From assembly GCF_003390935.1 (NCBI RefSeq), contig NZ_QNQZ01000008.1:1-64000 (forward strand): 64,000 nt of DNA. The letters run 5' to 3'. The stretch comes from Lewinella sp. IMCC34191. GTDB taxonomy: Bacteria; Bacteroidota; Bacteroidia; Chitinophagales; Saprospiraceae. A model generated the notes under the pieces. The model ran no database searches. It worked only from the letters and a program-made list of their open reading frames with translations, and was not told where the DNA came from. The position numbers and the translations under genes are program-made. Numbering within the stretch: position 1 is the stretch's first letter; each line of letters starts with the position of its first letter. Positions 44,246 through 53,179 of the stretch are shown here, in pieces.

Positions 44246-45724
44246 TCAGGAAAAAATGCTGGCTATCTCTCCCATCAGGGCCCGGTCGTACGTCGGATCC
44301 ACGCAGCGGACCGTACCGGTATCGGGGCAACAGGCGTACGAAGCCTTCCATTTCGCATAGTTCTTGCTTACGCCCCGTACGGCACGGACCAGGTAATGCA
44401 TCTCCGCCTCCGACATCGTCGGGTGGATGCTTAGGCGGATCCAACCCGGACGAAGCACGGGCAGCTGTCGGTCGATGCGCTCGAGCAGCTGGGAGGAACT
44501 GTCCTGGTCGATGGACAGCAGATGGTGACCGTAGGTGCCGGCGCAGGAGCATCCCCCCCTCACCTGCACGCCGTAATAGTCGTTGAGCATCTTGACGGCC
44601 AGGTTGTGGTGCAATCCGGCGATGTTGAAGGAGATGATGCCCAGCCGCTCGCGGTGGTCGCCGGCCAGGACGGTTACTTCGGGGATCCGGTCCAGGCCTT
44701 CCCAGAGCAAGCCCATTAGGTGATTTTCCCGACGACGCATCCATTCGGTGCCCATTCGTTCCTTAAGCCGGATGGCGAGTGCCACGCGGATGGTCTGCAG
44801 GATAGCCGGCGTGCCGCCGTCTTCGCGGGTCTCCGCGTCGGCAGCGTAGCGATGCTGCCCCCAGGGAGTCGTCCAGGTGACGGTTCCGCCGCCGGGGTGA
44901 TCGGGCACGGAAGAGGCGAGCAAGGACTCATTGACGACGAGCACGCCGCAACTGCCCGGTCCGCCCAGGAATTTGTGGGGACTGAAGTAGATCGCATCCA
45001 GATGGGCGTCGGGCCGTTCGGCGGGGTGCATGTCTACGTTCACGTAGGGTGCCGAGCAGGCAAAATCGACAAAGCAGTACCCGCCGGCGGCGTGCATTAC
45101 CTCGGCAATATCGTAGTAGGGGCTCTCGATCCCCGTTACGTTGGAGCACGCCGTGATGGCCGCGTACTTCGGTCGGTGGCCGGGATAGCTGGCGACGGCC
45201 CGGGCAAACTGGTGGGCGCACACCAGACCGGTATCGCTGCATTCCACCAGCACAACCTCCGCGCCCGTCTCCAGCCAGCTGGTGTGGTTGGAGTGGTGCT
45301 CCATATGGGTGATGAAGACGATGGGCCGCTCACCTGGCCGTTGCGAGAAATCCTGTTTGCAGCCGATGAGGCGTTGCAGCTTATTGACGGCGGCCGTCAT
45401 CCCCGATCCGGTGCAGATGAGCACGTCTTCCGCGGCTGCGTTTACATGGCGGCGGATGAGGCGCCGGGCTTCCCCGTAGGCATGGGTCATTGCGCTGCCG
45501 GTGGCATTGGTGTCGGTGTGGGTGTTGGCCATCAGCGGCAGGACCGATTTCCGTAGCGTGGTCTCTATGGGGCCGTAGGCACGCCCGCTGGCGGTCCAGT
45601 CAGCGTAAAGCAGGGAGATGCCCGCGGGGTGACGGTGCGTAAACAGCCGGCGAGTGCGGCCGATGATGCCGTTTCGTATATCCGTAATGGGGGTAGCGAG
45701 ATCGAAGGACTGGGCAGCTTGCAT
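44246..45724 (-). CDS. Class V aminotransferase / cysteine desulfurase-like PLP enzyme
   Basis: PLP-dependent fold-type I enzyme of 492 residues. The PLP lysine is in AIYFSPHKFLGGPGS near residue 250. The sulfur-accepting Cys position is VRGGCSCAGTYG near 391, as in class II cysteine desulfurases (SufS/CsdA), with MEHHSNHTSW and ITACSNVTGI as substrate and cofactor loops. It is longer than SufS (about 400) because of extra C-terminal residues (SKNYAKWKASYACCPDTGTVRCVDP). No suf or isc genes are adjacent, so a specialised desulfurase, a selenocysteine lyase-like role or another lyase is possible. It is convergent with the sigma gene. Confidence 0.88.
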   Translation of the reverse strand: MQAAQSFDLATPITDIRNGIIGRTRRLFTHRHPAGISLLYADWTASGRAYGPIETTLRKSVLPLMANTHTDTNATGSAMTHAYGEARRLIRRHVNAAAEDVLICTGSGMTAAVNKLQRLIGCKQDFSQRPGERPIVFITHMEHHSNHTSWLETGAEVVLVECSDTGLVCAHQFARAVASYPGHRPKYAAITACSNVTGIESPYYDIAEVMHAAGGYCFVDFACSAPYVNVDMHPAERPDAHLDAIYFSPHKFLGGPGSCGVLVVNESLLASSVPDHPGGGTVTWTTPWGQHRYAADAETREDGGTPAILQTIRVALAIRLKERMGTEWMRRRENHLMGLLWEGLDRIPEVTVLAGDHRERLGIISFNIAGLHHNLAVKMLNDYYGVQVRGGCSCAGTYGHHLLSIDQDSSSQLLERIDRQLPVLRPGWIRLSIHPTMSEAEMHYLVRAVRGVSKNYAKWKASYACCPDTGTVRCVDPTYDRALMGEIASIFS

Positions 45725-46051
45725 GCTCCCAGATGCCGTGAAAGCGATCTCCGTTACGGGGACCGGCGTCTTTTATCTTAAACATCGGATGTGTCAGTCC
45801 TGCCAAAATTTCAGGCATCGGATGTGGCAGGTTTTTGATTTCCAAAATTTTCTTATTTATCAGAAATTAACGGTAGATACGCTCATTTTAGGTTGTTTTT
45901 GGTGCTCATCTCCTCTGGATAAGGGGTATTGGGCATCGGATGTCTACCGCAGCGTTGCTGCGGGGACATCCGATGTTTATCCCCCCTCGGCAACCTTCGT
46001 TAAAGGGGATGCCATAGGTATTAAGGGCTGCCGCGCGGACGTATAGATCGT
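45725..46051. other. Intergenic region with CATCGGATGT repeats
   Basis: Region between divergent genes. It contains three direct CATCGGATG(T) copies and one inverted copy (see the repeat entry) and an AT-rich stretch at 45834-45900 suited for promoters. No gene seen. Confidence 0.6.
45783..45975. repeat. CATCGGATGT repeat cluster with hairpin
   Basis: CATCGGATGT occurs at 45783, 45816 and 45934, and its inverse ACATCCGATG ends at 45975. The third direct and the inverse copies form a two-part hairpin, 45934-45975: CATCGGATGTC/GACATCCGATG outside and CCGCAGC/GCTGCGG inside, with loop GTT. CCTGCC/GGCAGG arms also enclose the second copy (near 45799-45830). Confidence 0.75.
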
Positions 46052-46915
46052 ATGGCTTCTCAAAAGCGGCTGCTCGGCTTCGTGCTGCTCGGGCACCTCT
46101 ACATCACCCTTCCCGCACTGGTATTTTGGCTGGGCCCGCCCGTGCTGGCCTATTTTCTGCTTATCCCTTATGGCTGGTGGTGGACGGGTACGGCCATCGT
46201 TACCGCCCTGCTGGCCGGCTACTGGGTTGCCTGGCGCTATTGGGGCTGGGCGGTGACCCGCTGGCGGATCCGAAGTTTCGGGTCGCTGGACGACATCGAT
46301 TGGTTACGCTTGGAGCAACTGGCCGAACGATTTCTGCTGATCTGGCCCAACGGGCATCCCGCCGAAGAATTGGAAGTGCGGACCGGCGACCAGGACCGCC
46401 GCATCCGGGAGGTCATGGAGCGTAACGCCGATTTGCGCGAGCTGGAACGGGCGTTTTTCGGCTTCGATACTCCTCGGAAGTACGGCTATAAGCTCCGCCG
46501 GCTGAGCCTGCTATTCTCCTTGGGTAGCCGGGTCCTCGTGCTGGCGGTCGCCATGACCAGCTTCCTTCAGTTGCCCCAGCCCTATTTCGGGCTGATCCTG
46601 ATGGTGCTGGTTTTTTTCCCCAGTCGTGACTTCCGCATGTACCGCCACCTGCCGTTCCGGGGAGCCGCGATCGAGTTCAGTGACGCGGGCGTGGTCCTGC
46701 GCGTACCCGAATTGCGCGTCAGCTACTGGCATGATTTCCGCAGCTACCGGCTCTACGAGCACGAGCAGGTCCTCGTACTGGAAGGAGCGGCCGGTGAGGA
46801 GGACAGCATCGACCTGACCTACTACCGCATCACGGATTATCGCAAACTGGCATCCATCATCGACGTCTACATCGAACGCTACGGGGAGAAGGTCGCTCAG
46901 GGCGTGCTGAATTAG
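46052..46915 (+). CDS. Hypothetical membrane protein, PH-like C-terminus
   Basis: Protein of 287 residues that I do not recognise. Helices: residues about 8-35 (FVLLGHLYITLPALVFWLGPPVLAYFLL), 42-65 (WWWTGTAIVTALLAGYWVAWRYWGW) and, after a charged cytoplasmic segment, 150-195 (LFSLGSRVLVLAVAMTSF, GLILMVLVFFP). The last 90 residues look like a beta domain (GAAIEFSDAGVVLRVPELRVSYWHDFRSYRLYEHEQVLVLEG), similar in type to bacterial PH/YcxB-like domains. Start ATG at 46052. Its 5' region holds the CATCGGATGT repeats. Confidence 0.75.
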   Translation: MASQKRLLGFVLLGHLYITLPALVFWLGPPVLAYFLLIPYGWWWTGTAIVTALLAGYWVAWRYWGWAVTRWRIRSFGSLDDIDWLRLEQLAERFLLIWPNGHPAEELEVRTGDQDRRIREVMERNADLRELERAFFGFDTPRKYGYKLRRLSLLFSLGSRVLVLAVAMTSFLQLPQPYFGLILMVLVFFPSRDFRMYRHLPFRGAAIEFSDAGVVLRVPELRVSYWHDFRSYRLYEHEQVLVLEGAAGEEDSIDLTYYRITDYRKLASIIDVYIERYGEKVAQGVLN

Positions 46916-47024
46916 CCGTGGGATGTCCGGGTACAATTTGTTAGTGAGGCGCTAAGGACTTAAGTTAGCGGGGGGCGTAGCCCATTCGGGGCTTCTCCAC
47001 TCACGCTATAAGCACTACCACATA

Positions 47025-47486
47025 ATGGGCAAAACGATGTTCTTGGAACGGTCCGTAGAGATCGACCGACCCGTCGGTGACGTATTCAATTACGTCCGCT
47101 TTATCGACAACCACCGCCACTTCAGCATCTGGCAAATGGCCGATCCGGACATGGAGGTCACTTCCACGGGGGAGGATGGCCAGGTCGGTTACGTACACAG
47201 CTGGGATAGCCAGGTCCGGAAAGTAGGGGCAGGCAGCCAGGAGATCACCGAGATCCTGGGCCGGGAGCGCATCAGCTACGAATTGCGCTTTGAGCGCCCC
47301 ATGCGGGCCACAAACTACTCCAACGTCCATTTCCTAAGCCTGCCCCACGAGCATACGCGCGTCACCTGGGATTTTAGCGGGGAAATAGCTTTCCCCATGA
47401 GCCTCTTCTCCTTCTTCATCAGGCGGATGCTGGCCCGCGACATCGACAAGAATCTGGCTAATCTGAAGGATAAGCTCGAGGAATAA
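47025..47486 (+). CDS. SRPBCC family protein
   Basis: Small cytoplasmic protein of 153 residues with the START/Bet v1-like fold (SRPBCC, polyketide cyclase-like) that forms a hydrophobic pocket. The usual N-terminal pattern is present: MFLERSVEIDRPVGDVFNYVRFIDNHRHFSIW. Later strands follow (HSWDSQVRKVGAGSQEITEI, ISYELRFERPM, THVTWD-like ENHTRVTWDFSGEIAFPM region) and a C-terminal helix (ARDIDKNLANLKDKLEE). No ligand can be inferred. It is co-oriented with the SDR gene 164 bp downstream. Confidence 0.86.
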   Translation: MGKTMFLERSVEIDRPVGDVFNYVRFIDNHRHFSIWQMADPDMEVTSTGEDGQVGYVHSWDSQVRKVGAGSQEITEILGRERISYELRFERPMRATNYSNVHFLSLPHEHTRVTWDFSGEIAFPMSLFSFFIRRMLARDIDKNLANLKDKLEE

Positions 47487-47649
47487 CTACTGGAATACTC
47501 CTCGTTCGGTTGCTTTGACCGGGCAGGGAAAGCAGCCCGCTACGGAACGCTTGACGGGCCTGCCTAACAGCGTGCCTCCAAAAGAAAGGTAAAGGTCGAA
47601 CCCCGGGCAACCGGCATCCGTAAAATGGTCATAACCAAAGGATTTGATC

Positions 47650-48513
47650 ATGAACAACAGACTAGCCAATAAAGTAGCCATCGTAACCGGTGGCGGTGCC
47701 GGTATCGGCGAAGCCATCAGTAAATTATTCGCCCGCGAAGGAGCCCGGGTCATCGTAGCCGGACTGCCGGAAGACCCCGTTGATGACGTAGCCGCCGATA
47801 TACGCGCCAACGGGGGAGCGGCCCTGCCGTATAAGGGAGACCTGTCCAAGCTACAGGCAGCCAAGGACTGCGTGAAGATCGCCACGAACGAGTACGGCCG
47901 CGTGGATATCCTGATCAACAACGCCGGCACCTTCGTCGAGACGAATATGCTCGAGGACTTCACCGAAGAAGGCTTCGACTACATGGTCAAGAATAACATC
48001 CGCACGGCCTTTGCCATGTCGAAAGCCGCCCTGCCGGAGTTACAGAAAACGCAAGGGAACATCGTCTTCGCCGGATCGGAAGCCGGCGTACTGGGCGTAC
48101 CCCAGAATGCCCCATACGGCGGAACCAAAGGCTTCATCATCGCCTTCGCCAAAGGACTGGCCGGCGAGCAGGCGGCCAACGGCGTGCGGGTGAATATCGT
48201 GGGCCCCGGCCCCATCGATACGGCCTGGACCCATAAGGAAACGGGACCGATGGATAAGCAGATGGAAAAGATGAACAACCAGGCCAATCTGATGGGCCGT
48301 CGCGGTTCCGTAGAGGAGATCGCGAATGTCTATCTCTTCCTCGCCTCCGACGAGGCCAGCTACGTGACCGGTGCCCTGTATATGGTCGACGGGGGTATCA
48401 CGATCGGTAAGGGACCCATTGGCGACCAGGCGGCCAAGTCCTTCAAGAAGGAGCCCGCATCTTCCCTGGACCTGGATCATACGATGGACGGGCACACCTC
48501 GGTCCGGAAGTAA
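47650..48513 (+). CDS. SDR family NAD(P)-dependent oxidoreductase
   Basis: Short-chain dehydrogenase/reductase of 287 residues. The start ATG at 47650 (MNNRLANKVAIVTGGG) is preferred over the frame's TTG two codons earlier. Cofactor-binding TGGGAGIGEAI lies near residue 13, NNAGTF near 95, the catalytic Ser in VFAGSEAG near 140, and Tyr-x3-Lys in APYGGTKGFI near 155, with PGPIDTAW after it. The residue after beta-2 does not clearly mark NADP over NAD. A C-terminal extension (GPIGDQAAKSFKKEPASSLDLDHTMDGHTSVRK) is unusual. It ends at a very strong hairpin shared with the TonB receptor gene. Confidence 0.92.
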   Translation: MNNRLANKVAIVTGGGAGIGEAISKLFAREGARVIVAGLPEDPVDDVAADIRANGGAALPYKGDLSKLQAAKDCVKIATNEYGRVDILINNAGTFVETNMLEDFTEEGFDYMVKNNIRTAFAMSKAALPELQKTQGNIVFAGSEAGVLGVPQNAPYGGTKGFIIAFAKGLAGEQAANGVRVNIVGPGPIDTAWTHKETGPMDKQMEKMNNQANLMGRRGSVEEIANVYLFLASDEASYVTGALYMVDGGITIGKGPIGDQAAKSFKKEPASSLDLDHTMDGHTSVRK

Positions 48514-48523
48514 CGTCCCTTCC

Positions 48524-48581
48524 CCCCCTAAACGCGACATGGCCACCCCCGCCCGGGAGTGGCCATGTCGCGTTTAGGGGG
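48524..48581. terminator. Perfect 23-bp stem hairpin between convergent genes
   Basis: CCCCCTAAACGCGACATGG-CCAC pairs without mismatch with GTGG-CCATGTCGCGTTTAGGGGG around a 12-nt loop. It lies 11 bp after the SDR stop and 11 bp before the stop of the minus-strand receptor gene. There is no U tract on either side, yet the position is that of a shared bidirectional terminator. Confidence 0.75.
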
Positions 48582-48591
48582 CTTCGGTCGA

Positions 48592-51153
48592 TTATCCACC
48601 CAGCATATCGCTGCCCTGGGAGGAACTGTTGGTATTCTTCCGCTGGAAGAGGGAAGCGTCCATCTTACCGAATCGGTAGGAGAAGTTAAGGCGGAGCAGC
48701 TGCGGATTCTGCAGGCGGGAAGTTTCCTGGCTGAAGAAATCCGTTAGGGTGTAGCTGCCGAATTCGCGCGAGCCGAAAATATCCTGGATGCTCAGGGTCA
48801 CCGCGGCGGCATTGTTCCACAGGTTTTTGCGGAGGGAAGCATCGACGAACCAGATCGGTTGGGTGTAGCCCTGGGCGGTATTCTGGCTGGGGCCGTTACC
48901 CCCACCCCCGAAGGCATCGTTGTTGGTAGTTGGCGTGAAAGATGCCCGGGTGCGGTACTCTCCGTTAAGTTGGAGGGCGAAGTCTTTCGGCAGCCGGATC
49001 TGGACCGTCTCCTTGAGGAAGCCGCTCAGCCGGCTGACCTCCAGTCCGGATTCGAGGTTGCCGGCGTCCACTACCGACTGGTACACGTTCAGGTTGGACG
49101 TGAGGTCCAGCCAGCCGAAGAGGTTGTTCTTGAGGGTCACTTCGGCGCCGTAGGCCGTGGCGCTGTTTGTGTTGGCGTAGCTGGTGACGATGGCGTTCTG
49201 CCCGAGCTGCTCGTTAAATTCGGTGATCTGGTAGGCAGCGATCAGGTCGGTGGCCTGCTTGTAGTAGACCGAGACCAGCAGGTTATTGCCGCTGGGGAAG
49301 ATATTCTGGTACGACAGCTCCAGCGAATTGGTAAACTCGGGCAGCAGCTGGGGATTCCCGCGGCGCAGATTCAGGGAGTCGGAGAAGTCGGTGAAGGGCA
49401 TCGTCTGGAAAAAATTCGGCCGGTTAATGCGTCGGGTGTAGGCCAGTTGTACCTGGTCGGTCTCATTCAGCTTCCGGGTCAGGAAGGCGCTCGGGAACAG
49501 GCTGATGGGGTAGTCGATCCGGAAGGAGGAATCCTGCCCGGTCAGCGTGCCCTCGTAGAAGGAGCTTTCGGCGCGCAGCCCGACTTGCAAGCCCCAGTCG
49601 CCAAACTCCCGGCCGGTCTGGAGGTAGCCGGCGAAAACGTTGTCCTGAAAGGCGAAGCGATCCGACAGCTGGATGATCTGGGTCCAGTCTTCGCCCTCCC
49701 CGTAGTTGACGAAGGTGGCCTGGTCGTTGCTGTTGCTGCGCAGGGTGGCCTTGATGCCGCCCTCCAGCTTGGTCTTATCGTCGATGGGAGCGATAAAGTC
49801 GGACTGCAGGGTCAGGAAGCTGCCGCTGCCCGTGCTTTCCTGCCGTTGCTGGCTGATGTCGCCGCTGTCGTAGAAGCTGCGGTAAAGGCTGTTGCCGTCG
49901 AATCGCACCTGGTTGTAGTTGGCGTCGGCCGTCCACTCGGCGCCCTGCCGCGGGAAGAGGTGCTTGAATTGCAGGGAGGCGCCGACGTTCTGAAAGTTGC
50001 GATCCTGGTCGCTGAAGCGCTCGTAACCGGAGGATTCGCCGGTGCCTCCGTTCCCGTAGGTGGTCGTATTGGTCAGGTAATCGGTCGGGCGGAAGGTACC
50101 GTTCATATAGCTCCCGCTGAGCGTAAGGGTGTTGCGGTTGTCGAGGAAGTAATCGAGACCGGCGCGGACGTTACCGAAGGTGCCGCTCATATCGGATTCG
50201 GTTTGCTGGGTGATGCGGGTAGGGCCGGGTTCGGTAAAGGTCTCGCGGAAGGTGGTGCCCACCGTAGTGCCCTGGCGGCTCATCAGCATGCCGGATCCGA
50301 AAACATTCACCTTGCCCCCGCGGGCGTTGATGTCGCCGCCGAGGTTATAGCCACCCTGGCTGTCGCCGCCGACGCGCACGTTGCCGTTGTAGCCGATCTG
50401 CTGGTCCTTTTTGAGCACGATATTGACGATGCCCGCCGCGCCACCGCCCGCGTCGAATTTCGCGGAGGGGTTCGTGATGACCTCCACGCTCTCGATCGAG
50501 GTGGCGGGGATCTGTTCGAGCGTCAGCGTCGATGGCCGTCCGTCGATGAAGACCTGGGGCGCGCCGTTGCGCAGACTGACGTTGCCGTCAAGGTCGACGG
50601 ACAGGGAGGGAACGTTCTTCAGCGCGTCCACGGCGGTTCCGCCAGCGGTGCTGAGGTCCTTGTCCACGCGGTAGGATTTGCGGTCGAGCGACAGGGTCGA
50701 CAGCGAGGCCTCCGCCGTCACCGTCACCTCGGTGAGCGTGCTGGCGGCGGTGGCCAGTGACAGGTTGCCGAGGTCCTTCGTCGGTCCGCCGCTGAAGTCG
50801 AAGGGCTGGCGAATCTCGGCGTAGCCCAGGAAGGATACCACCACTTCCAGCGGGCCGCGGGCGGATACCTGCTCGAAATTGAAATCGCCGTTGTCGGCGG
50901 TGAACTGACCGGCGTAAATAGTGTCGCGGAGGGCCTGGGTGGCGGGGTCCATGACCTTACCCTCTACCTGTACCGTGGCGTAGCCGACGCCGGCGCCCGT
51001 TTCGTCGACCACCTTGCCGTAGACGCGGCCCGTCATGGCCGATGGCGGTCCTCCGGGGCCGCCGGGTCCGCCGGGTCCGCCACCCGGGAACTGGGCGTGA
51101 AGAAGAGAGAAGGTGCCCAGCAGCAGGGCGAAGAGGAGAATGTGGTATTTCAT
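48592..51153 (-). CDS. TonB-dependent receptor, outer membrane beta-barrel
   Basis: Outer-membrane receptor of 853 residues. A signal peptide is followed by a Gly/Pro-rich stretch (FPGGGPGGPGGPGGPP), a carboxypeptidase-regulatory-like domain (VYGKVVDETGAGVGYATVQVEG), a plug (VDALKNVPSLSVDLDGNVSLRNGAPQVFIDGRPSTLT, SIESVEVITNPSAKFDAGG) and a barrel of the OMP_b-brl_3 kind (TRRINRPNFFQTMPF, ASLRKNLWNNAAAVTLSIQDIF). It is not SusC-type. The cognate regulator is plausibly the divergent LytS/LytTR pair. Substrate unknown (metal, peptide or siderophore receptors share this fold). The C-terminal residues after MDASLFQ are low-complexity polar. Confidence 0.92.
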   Translation of the reverse strand: MKYHILLFALLLGTFSLLHAQFPGGGPGGPGGPGGPPSAMTGRVYGKVVDETGAGVGYATVQVEGKVMDPATQALRDTIYAGQFTADNGDFNFEQVSARGPLEVVVSFLGYAEIRQPFDFSGGPTKDLGNLSLATAASTLTEVTVTAEASLSTLSLDRKSYRVDKDLSTAGGTAVDALKNVPSLSVDLDGNVSLRNGAPQVFIDGRPSTLTLEQIPATSIESVEVITNPSAKFDAGGGAAGIVNIVLKKDQQIGYNGNVRVGGDSQGGYNLGGDINARGGKVNVFGSGMLMSRQGTTVGTTFRETFTEPGPTRITQQTESDMSGTFGNVRAGLDYFLDNRNTLTLSGSYMNGTFRPTDYLTNTTTYGNGGTGESSGYERFSDQDRNFQNVGASLQFKHLFPRQGAEWTADANYNQVRFDGNSLYRSFYDSGDISQQRQESTGSGSFLTLQSDFIAPIDDKTKLEGGIKATLRSNSNDQATFVNYGEGEDWTQIIQLSDRFAFQDNVFAGYLQTGREFGDWGLQVGLRAESSFYEGTLTGQDSSFRIDYPISLFPSAFLTRKLNETDQVQLAYTRRINRPNFFQTMPFTDFSDSLNLRRGNPQLLPEFTNSLELSYQNIFPSGNNLLVSVYYKQATDLIAAYQITEFNEQLGQNAIVTSYANTNSATAYGAEVTLKNNLFGWLDLTSNLNVYQSVVDAGNLESGLEVSRLSGFLKETVQIRLPKDFALQLNGEYRTRASFTPTTNNDAFGGGGNGPSQNTAQGYTQPIWFVDASLRKNLWNNAAAVTLSIQDIFGSREFGSYTLTDFFSQETSRLQNPQLLRLNFSYRFGKMDASLFQRKNTNSSSQGSDMLGG

Positions 51154-51356
51154 AATCGGGGGGATACTTTTGGGGGGGCCGACGTTCGTGCCGGTTTCCT
51201 GGATGGCAACACGAATATCCGCCCGCGTTTGACCCCGAAACCGGGTGTCTCGGTGAACCCGGGAATTGTCCCGACGAACCCGGCTCCCGCCGGTAGCTAT
51301 AGGGGCGCCGCCGCCGTTTTAAAAGCCGACCTTTACCCCGTCAGCCGACCGATCCT

Positions 51357-52400
51357 ATGTCTACTCCCCGCATCTCCCGCTCCGCCGTGCTCCAGGCTAC
51401 CGTCTGGATCGGCCTCTGGCTGCTCTTTACCCTCACCGGCGATACGGCCAACCGCTCGAGCGCCGCCTATCTCCTGATCACGCTGCGGATCGCGGGCTTT
51501 GCCGTTTACTACAACCTTCTGTACTACGCCGTTCTGCCGCGTTACTTTTCCGGCCGCAAGCGCAGCTTCTACGGCTGGGCGGTGCTGGCCTTCGGGCTGT
51601 TCGTCGCCTACTCGATCACCTGTGACCTACTTTTTGTAGATGCGGTACGTACGGCCGGGGGCGACGGAGCGCAGGGAGAAGAGCGCCCCCTGGGCTGGGT
51701 GATCGTTCCGGCCATCTTTCTTGGCCTGGCGGTTTTCGGGGTAGCCGCCACCTTCCGCGGCTTTACTGCCTTCGAGGAAAAGAAGGCGTCGGAGGAAGAG
51801 GCCAAGCGGCAGCGACTGGAGGCGGAGATCGCCCTGCTTAAGTCCCAGATCAACCCCCACTTTCTGCTCAATACTATTAATAACCTTTACGTCCTTGCGC
51901 TCACCCAGCCGGACAGAACGCCCGACGCCCTGCTGAAGCTATCGGAAATGGTCAGCTACATTCTCTACGAGTGCGCCAGCCCGCGGGTGCCGCTGGCCCG
52001 GGACCTGCAGTTCATCGAAAGCTACGTCGACCTCCAACGCCTCCGACTTTCGCCCAATGCCCGCCTTGAGGTGCGGCTGCCCGCATCCGTATCCGACTCC
52101 GTGATGATCGAACCGATGATCCTCGTCAACTTCGTGGAGAATGCCTTTAAACACGGCCTCACCACCCAGCGTCCCTGCACCATCGCCCTGGCGATCGAAC
52201 TGGCCGGCGGGCAACTGAGCATGCAGGTGGAGAATCCCGTGCTTCCGCACAAAGCCGAAGGAATGGGAAATCCTTCCGGCATTGGGATGCCCAATACCCG
52301 GCAACGGCTGGACCACGCCTACGCGGGAAAGTATACCCTCCGGGTGGATGACACCGATGGGATCCACCGGGTGACGCTGGCCATAAACCTCGACGTATGA
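51357..52400 (+). CDS. LytS/YehU-type sensor histidine kinase
   Basis: Membrane histidine kinase of 347 residues. The N-terminal half has about four hydrophobic helices (AVLQATVWIGLWLLFTL, LLITLRIAGFAVYYNLLYYAV, FYGWAVLAFGLFVAYSITC, GWVIVPAIFLGLAVFGVAATF). A coiled region EEKKASEEEAKRQRLEAEIALLKSQ leads to the phosphorylated His in QINPHFLLNTINNLY near residue 168. The ATPase domain has NFVENAFKHG and GIGMPNTRQRL. It phosphorylates the LytTR regulator whose gene overlaps by 4 bp (ATGA). It lies divergent from a TonB receptor gene, which may be its target. Confidence 0.94.
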   Translation: MSTPRISRSAVLQATVWIGLWLLFTLTGDTANRSSAAYLLITLRIAGFAVYYNLLYYAVLPRYFSGRKRSFYGWAVLAFGLFVAYSITCDLLFVDAVRTAGGDGAQGEERPLGWVIVPAIFLGLAVFGVAATFRGFTAFEEKKASEEEAKRQRLEAEIALLKSQINPHFLLNTINNLYVLALTQPDRTPDALLKLSEMVSYILYECASPRVPLARDLQFIESYVDLQRLRLSPNARLEVRLPASVSDSVMIEPMILVNFVENAFKHGLTTQRPCTIALAIELAGGQLSMQVENPVLPHKAEGMGNPSGIGMPNTRQRLDHAYAGKYTLRVDDTDGIHRVTLAINLDV

Positions 52401-53095
52401 CCTTCATTGCCCTCGACGACGAGCCCCTGGCCCTGGTCCTGGTCGAACGGCTGGCCCGGGAGGCCCCGGAGTGGACGCTGCTGAAGACCTTTACCGACGC
52501 CGCCGCGGCGGCAGGCTTTCTGCGGGAAAATGCCGTCGACCTGCTGCTCACGGACATCAATATGCCCGACATCAGCGGCTTGGATTTCGTCCGCCAACTG
52601 GCCGACGAGCGTCCTCTCATCATCTTCCTGACCGCCTACAAGGAACACGCCCTGCAGGGCTTCGACCTGGACGTGGTCGACTACCTGGTAAAGCCGGTAC
52701 GGCGGGACCGCTTCCTGCACGCCCTCGATAAGGCGGCTACCCTGATCCGGCTGCAGCGTCGGGCGGCGGCGGGTCCGGCGGCGGACGACCACTTTTTCGT
52801 GTTTTCCGAGTACGAGGAGATCCGGATCGTAACGGCCGACATCCGCTACGTGGAAAGCATGGGGGACTACGTGAAGATCCACCTGGCGGGGCAACCCCGG
52901 CCCGTGGTTACCCTGGAGCGGCTCAAGAACCTGTTCGACAAGCTGGAGGACAAGGGATTTCAGCGCATTCACCGCTCTTACCTCGTCCGCTTGGCGGCCA
53001 TCGATGGCAAGCAAAAGAATCGGGTGCGGGTGGGGAATAACTGGTTGCCCGTGGGGGAGACGTATGCGCCACAACTTGCCAAGCGCCTGACCTGA
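52397..53095 (+). CDS. LytTR response regulator
   Basis: Response regulator of 232 residues. The receiver domain (1-120) has the acidic pair DDE at 7-9, the phosphoacceptor Asp in LLTDINMPDISGLDFV near 53, a Thr in IIFLTAY and the Lys in YLVKPVRRDRF. The LytTR DNA-binding domain (about 135-232) has FFVFSEYEEIRIVTADIRYVESMGDYVKIHL and FQRIHRSYLV. Cognate kinase directly upstream. Binding sites would be sought in the region 51154-51356 before the TonB receptor; I did not identify one by eye. Confidence 0.95.
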   Translation: MTFIALDDEPLALVLVERLAREAPEWTLLKTFTDAAAAAGFLRENAVDLLLTDINMPDISGLDFVRQLADERPLIIFLTAYKEHALQGFDLDVVDYLVKPVRRDRFLHALDKAATLIRLQRRAAAGPAADDHFFVFSEYEEIRIVTADIRYVESMGDYVKIHLAGQPRPVVTLERLKNLFDKLEDKGFQRIHRSYLVRLAAIDGKQKNRVRVGNNWLPVGETYAPQLAKRLT

Positions 53096-53179
53096 GCGGG
53101 TTAGGGATGCATACGACCTTGCTAGCCCGGCCAGTGCTGCCTACTACCTTTCCGTATATTAGCCAAAACCCTACCACCA

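Noticed and set aside
45654-46046. 130-codon frame on + overlapping the aminotransferase start and the CATCGGATGT repeats
   Set aside because: It is antisense to the start of a sure gene and then runs through repeats; its translated sequence has no domain character.
51661-51683. Ninth copy of the GCGCAGGTA motif (GGCGACGGAGCGCAGGGAGA) in the histidine kinase gene
   Set aside because: The core is broken (GCGCAGGGA) and the sequence is coding; probably chance similarity.
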